64,000 bases of DNA. Source: Metellina segmentata (lineage: Eukaryota > Arthropoda > Arachnida > Araneae > Tetragnathidae). The stretch covers positions 13,278,538 to 13,342,537 of the forward strand of contig OX375875.1 of assembly GCA_947359465.1 (NCBI GenBank), written 5' to 3'. Below are positions 43,601-55,600 of this stretch, in pieces. The translations under genes and the position numbers were made by a program. The notes beneath the pieces are model-generated. The model was not told the DNA's origin. It did not search any database and saw only the letters and a list, made by a program, of their open reading frames with translations. Positions within the stretch are counted from its first letter, which is position 1. Each line of letters starts with the position of its first letter.

Positions 43601-46600
43601 ATTACTCCTTGATCATTTAGTTTGCATTATTTCTGAATGATCTACTAGAAATACATTCTTTCTAAGTCTGCATCATGTCAGCTTGCATATGCAATTTTAT
43701 TACATAGGGCAATGACCCAAGTCACTAGGATCAGTATGAATTGCACTCACAAGAAATTAAATACCCTCCATCCTTCAAATGTATTTCTTATGGTTGAATA
43801 AAGCAAACTTCAGACATTTGATTTTGTAAAGAATCATGTGAATCATGCCAAGCAGACTGAATGATGAACTAAAGGAGAAAATTAACGGTCACCACTTGCC
43901 ACATGGTGACTGAATGTTTCAATGTGGAGACACAAATTTTGCTACCGTCGCCACACTTTCTTAGAAAACATTAGTTTATATGGTGGAACCTCCGATTTCA
44001 TGTTTCTTTTCTTTCTAAGGACCTTAAAATAAATAAATTAAAAAAAAAAAAAACGAAAAAAGTCTGGACACACACACACATATATATATATACATAACGT
44101 GTGTATTCTACAAATATGTGAATGCTTGTAAGTGGCCACTGAATGAAACAAATTCAGTAGCCACTGGTCGCTAACAAAATTTCTTATTTTTTACCTTTAT
44201 GTTCAACATAGAGGCGAGGCCCAGAAAGCTAACCACTTAGCTACCACACAGACTATTGAGAATCAGCATTCATTTAGAATGACTAATATTTTTACTGGAT
44301 TGATGTGTTGCGAAAAAAAAATGGCAAAAATTAATTCTCTATTATACCTTTTACTTTCAGAATAATATTCATGTTTACCCATATAGAATGCAGTTAGATA
44401 CATTTTACTTTCTCTTTGCCTTATTTCTTCATAAGCTATAAAAATGACAACAAATAGCTTTCATACAGATAGTTGAACCACATTTTAATAAACCGGTTTT
44501 ACAAACGAAAATGGTTTTATGAACTTCAATATTCAAGTCCTAATTCCAATTCCTTTTGAAGGATCCTTTTATTCTTAGAAACTGTTCCTTGTCACTTGTG
44601 TCAAACTTTAAGGTAATAACCAAGTACTTGACTTTCCTCTTAATTCAGTGAAATTCCTCAAAAATTTATATTCTTGATGTACATCATTTCGTTGATATTA
44701 AATTCTGTTATGAAATTTATAAAACAAGATAGAAAGGATATTTGGAAAAGTTAAAAATGAATTGTGAAGGGAGATAAAAATGATAACTCAATAAATTTGA
44801 TTAGGTGTGGGAAAATGAGTCCAAATTTCACGCAAAATTGATGTTTAAACTGCTAATTTTTGCTAAAAAGCATGGTTAAAATGTTTAATTATAAGCATGT
44901 CAATTTATTATTTTTTTGTCCAAGCACTATATAACTTTTTTATTTGAGTTCATTTAAATTTGGATTTATAATTTTAAAAATTATAAACATAAATTTGCAG
45001 GTTGGTAAAGTTCAGTTTTGTGGAGCAAGTTGTAAAACATATGGGCAAACTGTGTAATTAGCATAAAACATCAATGTCAATGAAAATATAAAACGGATTC
45101 CTGAAGATGAGGCCAGCTGAGATGTCAATCTTTGGTAACCCATGTCAGGAATAAGATGATCAACTTTTAATAATGATGCACAGTAATGATTAAGTTTAAA
45201 CATAGTTAATATGTAATTGAACCTAACCGATATTAGGGCAGACAAATTAACCGCAAAAATATTGCACTCATTCAAGAAAACAGCAATAGGTCTTTGTGAC
45301 ATACATTTAAAAAACAAAAAATTCACTAAACATGCGGTTCATTACTGACAATAGTTTCAACTATCAATTTTTGCATAAGATACCTAGCGCCTGACTAATT
45401 AATATGCAAAAAACAATATGCATGTCCCTGATTTGATGCCGAGGGAATCTAATGTGACTTTCAAGAATGTTTTTATTACTGTTGAACGATTAAACGTACT
45501 TACAAATACATTTTAATTGAGATTAAGAGTGCCACATATCTATGAATTTAATACAAATAAATATGTCTTAATTTTGTTGCTTTCTTGGTAGCATTAATAT
45601 TCCAATCGGTAACAGTTCTAATAACAACACTCAATCACTATCCAATAAAATATCAATGTTCTTAAACAATGTTAAGCTGTTTTCAATGTAGATTCCTTCA
45701 TGAACTGTGTAAGTTCTTCTAAGTAAATGCAAACAGTAATATCAAATATTGTCCATTTAAAAACATTATTAATGAGAAATATATTTAATTATAACCACAC
45801 TTATTTTTAATTATGTAGTAAAATAATGCGAAAAAGTGCTCAGACCTCCTGATCTGACAGCAAAAACCAGTCACTCAAAAAAATAAGACACTTAAAAATT
45901 TCATAAGTAAAGGATGGGTATTAGTAGATGAGATCTTAAATGGACTAGTAGTCACTTAACACAATTCCAATGGATAATAATTAGCCAGCAGAAACGAAAT
46001 AAATACAAACCTCTTCAGGTAATACAGTTAAAATTTCTAGAAGAGTTGAAATATGTTGCGTATTACTTCCAAACCTACAAATAGAAACAATCTCTAATGA
46101 TAAACAAGATAAATCTATACAACAAAAACTCAGAAATTATATGACAAAGATAGAATGTGTGAAATAGCACTGACACAAAAGCAGTTTAAACCACTTAAGT
46201 ACAGTTCAGAGCAGAAACACTTAAAATGCAAAACATGAATAGTTTGGGATCAATTTATTGTGGGATAATTCTGTGTGTTTTGTGCAAACTTTCATAGTTT
46301 CAGTGACTTATTCTGTATTTCTTATTCACATTAGTTATGTAGTTTGCTTTCATTTCAATGTAGTTACATTTTGTAAGTTATATCTTGTTCGTGTACATTT
46401 TTCAAACATACATGTCATACTAAGCAAAATGAACACTTCTTCCAATCACTCAAGAACAGCACTGAATAGTAAATGCGTAATGTGACTTAAACAAGTGCCA
46501 TTCCTAAGGTGAAACTCGCTGCGACGTCATAGAAAAGGAAGGCAATCGCAAAAGATTACCATAGCAATGATTTTTTTAAAATTTGACCATTGAAACTCAC

Positions 46601-49600
46601 TGTGAGGTCTGACCCAGTGTTCAAAAGGCTGAACTCGCTTTTCCTTCTCAATTCTCATACGGTTTCTTGAGAAAGTACAGATCAGAAAATTACGATATTA
46701 ACATGGTTTATTCAAAATTGTACAAGGAACCAGATGGAGAATGTTTCTTTTACTGATTTGTCTATTAGTTTAGGGTACATTACGTGTTAAAGTTAAAAAA
46801 AAAAACGAAATCACTAGCAGAAACATCTAGCATAGTCAATAAAGGATACATACCTGGCAATTAAATCATTTACAGGACTCTTCCATGTTGACATTTGAAG
46901 AGCTAAGTCTGACAATGCTAAACATAACTAAAAAAAATAACAACATATTAGTAAATATAAATAAAAGTTAGTTTCAAAGCATAAGATGGATTTTGGTCCC
47001 TATGTGATTTACATTCATAATGTGAGATCGTAGCGGCTGGAAAACGAAATGTTTCCACAAGAAGGGAGCCGACAGCCACATGTGTGGAAATAACTCAGGG
47101 TCGGAGTTCGTTTCTTGTGCACCTCGATTTCCACCCGACAGCTGGTGTTTGTGAAGGACCGCTGGCTGACTGCTTTTTCGCACATGTGTAGGATCTGACA
47201 CCCCTTGAGTGTGGGAGGTGTTTTTGAAAAAGAAGCGAGGCGGACGAGGAAAAGGTTGATGCTCCGAGAAGGAAGAAAACGGATTCAAGCTAGAGAAGCC
47301 ACAGAGGAATGTGGTAGCTCTCTGGCGTTATAAGGGTGTGATATAGTGGGGAATTAAAAAGGTTAAATAATTATCAAAACAAATAATAAGTACAATTTTT
47401 GCACTGTGCCCAAAAGCAAGGGACCAGAGGGATTGACTCCAGTCGATCTTAAGCAAGGTTTACAAGTCTAACCTGCATCATGGCGAACTAAATTAAACGT
47501 CAGAAGAAAAAGGATACAAAAACCAATACGACACAAACTTTTTTATTTTAGATTCAGTACTAAGGTCCAGGGATTCTGCGAGATCAGGCAAGAGCTATAA
47601 TTTAAAAAAGTGCTGGAGTCTTAAAACTTCTGTTATAACCCCAAATGAAGTACTGCCGTTCCTGACCGTACGTCCAACTCTGGAGTCTCGAATGTTCCAC
47701 TGTCGGTTTTTCAAAAAGCACCGCTTCGGTACTATCCCGTGTTGCCAGCTGGGAAAAGAAACTAGTAACCCTGAGTGGCTGCCGCGTATAATTTTAGGGT
47801 TGCTAGAATGCAACGTAAGAAAGAATCAATCCAGAAATGTGACGAATAACGTCACAAAGGGGAAGTCAAACCACGGGGAAAACAAAAAGGCAAACTATGA
47901 GAATAGAAACTTACTGTTTCTACAGGAACAATCGTGCAATGATCGGTTGTGTAAATGCAGTTGTAAATAATGGTCCTATTTTATGAAAATTCTTTTAAGT
48001 GTAATAAACAGCTTAGTCCCGTTCCCCATTTGTACTAGTGCAAAAAAAATCACTGAATACCGCTCTTGAGTGCAAACCCAAAACAGACTGCTCATGCTAA
48101 TTGTCATGAAACAGTCACAAGAAACACCTTGACTAGTGATGGAGTTTGTGATGGTTGGTTGCAATGAGTTTTATAGCACAAGGGCCAAATGTGGCCAAGC
48201 TGCAGCAAACTGACAATGTCAAATAATGGATAACCACACAGTTTTGCAAACTCAAAGGAATTGAACATGTGCTGCTTAGATCACAGGTTGATAGGGCATA
48301 CCCACTGCAGGGTTCCCACTCTTTTTTTCTAACTAAAAATAAGGACTTTCTAAGCACTTTCCAGGACAAAATAAGGACTTTCTAAGCATTTAAATAAAAC
48401 ATTGAAGAAACCATATTATACAATGTTATAACTGACTTTCGACCAAAAGTGGGGATGCTCTTACAGATAACTTAATTTTATAAAAACAGTAGTATGTAAA
48501 AAATTTAACATTCAAGTCTATTTTCTAAAAATTATACATAAATAATGGCACACAAAAATGAGATTTTTCAAAATAAGCCGTCTGATTTTTACAAAATTTG
48601 GTAGTTAATATATGGGCATTTAAGTGTACACATGTTAGTAATATGTGAATACATAAACAAATTATAGAATAGATCGCAAGAAAGAAACTTTGGATGTTTT
48701 TCTTTTATCTCTTTGCAGTGCATTTGCTTCTATAAAAAGGAAAAGAAAGAGTTAGATGAGGACCCGGCTTGGTGTTGCCGGTGTCCCAGCTGCTGTTTTG
48801 AGTTTGATTTCATTTTCTTATTTTTTTTCATAATGTTTTGTTTTGTAGTTGCTTTTTAATGGTCTTTGGGGGAGTGTATGAGCAATTTTTTAGCATATTG
48901 CTTCTCATGCGTAGGAAACACCATTTTATGTTGTCTGGATCAGGCTCCTCCCTAATCCACAAACACTTTTCATTTTCAAAAATTTTCCTAATTTTTTTTT
49001 TGAAATTATATTGTTTACTTTGTTATGAAATGGAAATTCCTCACCCCAGTAATTATTTTATAATACACTTTCATACATTCATGATGAAAATAAGAAGTAA
49101 ATTCATTTATTGGCACAACGGAGGTTTCAATAAAATAAGATTAGTGGCAAACTATTCATTTACTGAAAGGATTGCAAGTTGCATACGTCCGAGTCAAATT
49201 TGACAGGATCAGAGACCTAATGAGTTTTGAAGAAAACATTTTCCCATGAACCGAAGCTGATCATAAGAGCTATGCAAAAACTATCCAAATCATAAATTGA
49301 TAAAATTTATGATTTGGTTGAAAAAATAAAATGCAATTTTATTGAATAGATATTCAACTAGTTACCACTGTCCCAATCTAAGCCATTTGGTGTATCACCA
49401 TGTAATTTTGAACCACGGTCAGATGACGAGACAACATCTGAGATGGCACCCCACTCTCCAAATTTCCACACCAACACAATGTGAGGACTCTCGGCGATGA
49501 CAGATTTAAGGTGCAACAGTTGCCTCTACATGCCCTGACCCGGATTCGAACCAGGAACCTTCTGATCTAGAGGCTAACACCTTCACCACTATACTGTTTG

Positions 49601-52600
49601 GTTGGCTTCAATAAATAGATAGAGTATTTTAATTTTCCGAAATTTTCAGTTTTCAACCAATTTTCCCAATTTGTAAAATTTATTACTCTTCCGATCGTCC
49701 AGCACTCTGGTTTATGCTTTAGCGATCTTTACCTCCAATGTTTTTTTCCTGGAACTGAGAACAGATTGTTTCAAATTTTCAAAGCAGAATCACCACCAAT
49801 AATCTTCAAAAATTTTCTTTATTCAACTTTACTGGGATAGTTTTTACAAAGAATTAGAAGCATAAAAAAGGCTATATTAAAAAAAATTTCAACACATTGG
49901 GTTGCCACTCAGCTGCAGTATTAATCAAAATAAATTATCTTTATATTGCTTTTGATTCAGTTACAAACTTAAAACTCCCTTCCCCATAATTATAATAACT
50001 TTTTTAAACATTGCACATGCGGATAACTGAATAAAACAAAATTAATAAACATTTTATTATTGTATTCTAGTTCGTCTAGTAGGGCAACTATTTTGTACGT
50101 TGTCAGAGGCACTTGCCTCGCAAGTCTAAAACAGACCTATTTTCATGGGTTTTCAAGTCAATAAAGTGTATTACGTGCTTATCAAGAGTCGATCGACGAT
50201 TTGTATATCGTGTATCAAGGGTTGCCATGCAAGCAGGTCAGTACCTGAATCATCGCCAATGCCGTACTTGTAAGAAGTTTTATTGCCGATCGGCCACTCA
50301 AAAAAGGTAAGAAATATTGTCATTTGAAAACTGAATTTGTTTTTAAAAGTAAAATAAGCACTTTCTAAGGACTAATCACGAAATATAAGCACTTTCTAAG
50401 ACCCATGGGAACTCTGCACTGAGTCACTGTTGGCCCCAGTGATGACTTAGAAAACAACAGAAATAACTGTTTTGTGGATAATTAACTCTAGCTAGAACGG
50501 TTTGCAGCTTTGAACTTTTGTCAAGAACAGTGGCATTAAGAGGAATTGATTAACTTAACTGAATTTTGGGATTGAGTACTTGTCATTTGCTTTATGAAGA
50601 TAAAAGTATTTCAGCTCCTGGCAGCGTTCAAAATTATTAGTAATCTGCTGGTCCGAGACTACTGAAAGTATGATTGGACCAGCAGATTAAAAATCTGGGA
50701 GGTCTGTGGGACCAGTAGTTATAATGAGAAAGCGAGTGTACATGTTCTGTTAAAATAAGTTTTAAGGCCGTAAACAAACTATTTTGCAAATAAGTTCAAA
50801 AATTCTAGTAGATAACATGAAAATTAAAAATAAATAAAAATAAATACGTATATAATCCGCCACAAATAATCACAAAATATTAATATTTTATAAAAAAATT
50901 TCAAAAAGTCAACTTGATTTTCCAGCCATTAAAGATTACTAGCAAAATGAACCAAGTTTGTAACTTCTATCAAAATAATGCTCAAAAGCTATTTAGTAAT
51001 TTCTTTTCGATCCACATACATCAAAAAATAAATTTTTAAACAATGTGTTTTAACGTAAACTGAGTATGCTATATCAGAAGTCGGTAAAAAATCCAATCCA
51101 CTAACACCTTATTCATTGCTACATGCATCGTATTAGTTAAGAAAAGCAGAAATAATATACACAATAGATATTTCCCCCGCCATACTGGTAAAGTAATCAA
51201 CCTCTATCTCACATACAAAGGGAATTAGGTGTTTTAATAATTGAGCCTATCAATGCCAAAGTGGTGCAAGTCCACTTTCTGAAAAATCTGAGTTAATGCT
51301 GGTAACAAATTCTGAATATGGAAAACTACTTATTCGAAAGGTGATGAACTAATTCCCCAAATAACTACACAGATGGCAGAACAAGATTATGCAGTCAACG
51401 AAGCTCTATGCCTATTATTCAACTAAAAGTTTCTTTATCTCGCAACAATGTTTAATGGACTTTCACGACTTTGGATTTAAACAGCTCAATTGATTGTTAC
51501 AGGTGATCACAAACAATTTTATTAATTAAGGGTCCAAAATTTCAACTCAGAATGCACTTGCCCCAATTTTTTTTTACTCACAACAAGGTAGAATATTCTA
51601 CATTTTACACATTTTGGTAATTTTAGTGCAAGTTGTAACCTGCTTGCTACACAATGGATGTTTACAAAATTGCCAACAGCACTTCCAACACCTTCTTTCA
51701 AACACAAAGTCCAGATTCATAACTTTTTTAATAAAAAATGTATCTACAATTTGACAGAATTTGTATTTGCCAAATTAAAGATTCTGTTCGCAAATAGCGA
51801 GTGGAAATCTTGTGCCATGCAATAACACATTCAATTAACTAAATTAATTTATTTGATTAGCGAACCAGCTATGATGGCAAGGGACCAGTATATTCTCATA
51901 TTCACTGGTTCAAGATACAAATCACTTTTATTTTTATTTTATAGTGCTGCTGTGGTGTCATGATTTTAGAGAAGGAAATTACTTAGTTTAACATCCATTT
52001 CAATCAAATAAATGGGATTTTATACCTTCTAAATTATTCAATCAATGTAGGAGATATATATCAGATTACTTAAACTCTATAATGATCTGACAACATGGTA
52101 CAATGAAGCTGAACAATTTTGATCTTTAAAATTCTTGATACAGCCTTGATATAAAAACTTTTTATGACAGTGCTTTTGATGCATTTTTGTTGCTGAGGTA
52201 GAATAACAAAAAATACATCTTTTAAGTTTAGCTGATAATGATTTGAAAAATTTAAAATAAAATCCACGTAACTGATTATTTGTTTTAAGTATAATGGAAC
52301 AAGGTTGTATAGTATGAATGGTGTAAATGATCACATGAAATTTATCAGGCATGGTAAAATAAAAAAGGTAATGATTTTAAAAAATGGATAAAAAATAGAA
52401 TAAAATAACTACGAATTTATCAAAATTCTAAATCAAGCGGGGTTGGATTTGCCTACAACTCACAACAAAAAGCATAGCCACAAAGTCTTTATATTGAAGC
52501 CATACAAAATCGTAGCAATAAAAACATGTTAAATTTAAGTAGCTTTTTAAATAGTATATTTCTTACCTGTGTGAGAATGACTGGAGATGTTTCATTTGTG

Positions 52601-55600
52601 ACATGGCCAATATGATTTAAAAGAGAATCACGCAGAGAAGTGTGGGATTCAGCTGGTAATTCATGGAATGAAAATTGTATCTACAAAGATAAAACACAGT
52701 TATGTATTATGCAGTCCAAAACCAACAAACCAACAGTAGCCATGCTTGTTGATATTTCTTTTACAGTATCATTTCCTGTATTTTAAAAAGCAGTTTACTT
52801 AACAATAATATATCAAAATGTTTACTTGAAGAAAATGCAGTATGTAACAATAACAAACCAAATTTTAATAAAATTTTAACTGCTTCACAAATATTCTACA
52901 GGTATTAATTTTGCCTGTATTAAACTCTGAAAACCAAAAACAAGATATTAACAAAATTTGGATCGACGGAAGCTGAGAGTGCTTTTATTAATTTGCATTT
53001 TAATTATCATCAAGTGGGTGATAATGGGAAAACCAATCCACTGAAATTTTCAGTTATTCACTAGTTTTACTCTAGACTTAAGACTTCCAGGGTGGTTGTC
53101 TTGATGATTTAACTCTGCATCAGCAAATTCATAAACAGATCTTGATAGACAGTATATCTTGTCCATTAGAAGAAAATTGACCAGATCTTAATCTTGCATA
53201 ACCCAATAATAGCAGTATATTGATAAGATATCTCATCATTAGCAAAATTGGTCAGATGTTGATAGATGAGAAATCTAGTTGAAACCATTTGGAGGGTCAA
53301 TCTCTGTTTTTTTGTATGGAAGTTTTAGGTGTAAGTGATAAAATTTGAATATTTCTACAAATTAGTGAGAAAAGGAAAGTGATGAGTTAGTGACTGAATG
53401 AGGAATTTTATGTCTAAAAAACTCCTAATTATTAACAGTAAGGATAAGGTACGTCCATATGCTATAACTAATTCTCTACTTTGTGTAGTGCTTTGATATA
53501 TAGCTAATTTATATAAACACTAACAATCTGTTATTTGCACTTATGTGATTTTTTAAATGATAAAAAAAACCTGCTGCATGCTAAAAGCTTTTGGACATGC
53601 AACAAAGGGAACCCAATTCTTTAGAGATACTAATCTTCTATATCTAACCCAAATATATTGATGTGCAATTAGTGCTTGAACTTCTCATAAATAAGATGTG
53701 ATGACATATTTATATTTTATTTCAAAGTCGTACCACTAACAGACTTGAAAACATTTTAAGCATCAGCAGGTGAACAAAACATAAGTGGACCCTTAGAGTC
53801 AATGCCAAATGTTTATTAGAAATCCTGTGCAAAGTTAAGAAATTATCATAGAGCAACAACATAAACCAGGTTGAACTTCTCATAATTCAAAAAATATGTT
53901 TTTGGAAAGCAATACAGTGAAAGGATTTATGTACAAAAACAATAATTACAGATAAACTTTCAACTTAACTTTAATTCTATGTAAAATTCACAACACTAAA
54001 TCATCAATGTTGTGAGAATGAATGAACGTACCTTTGACCTCATGGTTTGGGCAGCAAAATAACAGGACTCAAGGTCCCCTCTCTGTTGAAGGAGTTCATC
54101 TGCAATTTTCCAAGCAAAAACCTAAAACAAATGTTATAAAAATATGAAAATGTTTGATGCAACTATAAGTAGTTGTGGGAAAAAGTTTGTGTAAGCTAGA
54201 TACAGTTTTACATTTTCTTCTTTAATACTTTCACTTCCATATCCTCTTTCATAGATCACTTTAATATGTATGTTTGTTAAAATCGTCATAAATGGATTCT
54301 AATTTGCATCCCACTCATCATAACAGTTTTTACAAAATTAGATATTCCCAAGGCTTTGTGAATGTTTATTCAAGAACTAATATAAAAATCTGATAAAATC
54401 ATGCTTGAAATAAATTATTTACAACTGAAAGTTAAAATATACAGGAATCTGATAATAGATGTTAAGAGTTTGACACTGAAATATCATTGTCAAGCTACAG
54501 GGCTGGTCAAATATAACATTACATGCTTTTTTTTAACAGGGATCAAACACATCTATTAAACGTAACATTTTAAAGATATCCTCCAAGCTAAAGTTCATAT
54601 CATCAAGGAATTTATGACAAGTATACATAATATTCTTAATTATTTTATGCAAAATTCAAGATAATGGTTCAGTCGCCAAAGTTGGCATTTTTTGCTATAA
54701 AGGGAGATGGTTAATTTTGCAGAAGAAAACACTTTAAAAATGCTTCAAAGTAATACACATACAGAAGATAATTTTTTTAATTCAATAAAATCAGACACAA
54801 ATAATGTGGGTTAATACTTTTCATTCTTTATATATATTCAATTAAATAACCACTTCTATTCCTACATAATTTTATGCATAGATAAAAAGTACTCTGCTTA
54901 ACCCTTATGCTGTGGCAAGTAAACAATTGGTACCACTAAAATTTTTCGTTTACACCAGCGGCATGGAATAGATCTGTGTACTGTGAATGTTTAAGCGACC
55001 GCTGACATTGATTTACGATTTGTCAGCGACAGAGCTTCTAGAGGGTCCCTCTTGAACGCTTTGGGAAAAGTAGAAAATCACTCTGGTGATCTCTTATCAC
55101 GCCACACAATGCTACTCACACGGCCCTATCCCTCAAGTTTGGAAATTAGGTAAGGTAGCTCGAAGAGTAAGGCATAAGAGCCATTCTGTGAGACGATTGA
55201 AAAAATCTAAGTGCCACAGCGTAAAGGTTAAAGAACTAGAAATACTTGATAACAAAATATTGAAAGCATCTAGATTTATTAGATTATGGAATCAGCTAAA
55301 TTTTAACTCGCTATGCCTCCAGAACTGTTACAAACTCCTCTTAAAATAAATGTTTTATAACCACCATCATGAAGGTGTTTCCATCAGTTTGCTGGACATT
55401 TAGCATTGGCTCGATGACAAATATTTAAATAATGACAAGGCCAAACAGTTAACAAGGATTTTACCATTATTTTAAATTTACACTTGGTGCACCATCAAAT
55501 TAGGTGAGTGATACTGACAGATTATTTGGTGATACAAGGGTTTTAGTTAGAATAAAGAGAATTACACAAGACATGCAGTTTTTATTTTTAACTGTGAGAG

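Noticed and set aside
49530..49600. A tRNA gene from the GGTTCGAATCC box.
   Set aside because: No cloverleaf acceptor stem can be paired, and the segment continues into the SINE family A body.
50113..50310. 65-codon frame with a CRTCKKFYC motif as a zinc-finger protein.
   Set aside because: It lies inside the 48308-50416 element, is short, and one Cys pair is not enough to support a domain.
55086..55349. 87-codon plus-strand frame as a small gene.
   Set aside because: It starts inside the TTAA-flanked MITE and runs across its end, so it is a chance frame over a transposon boundary.
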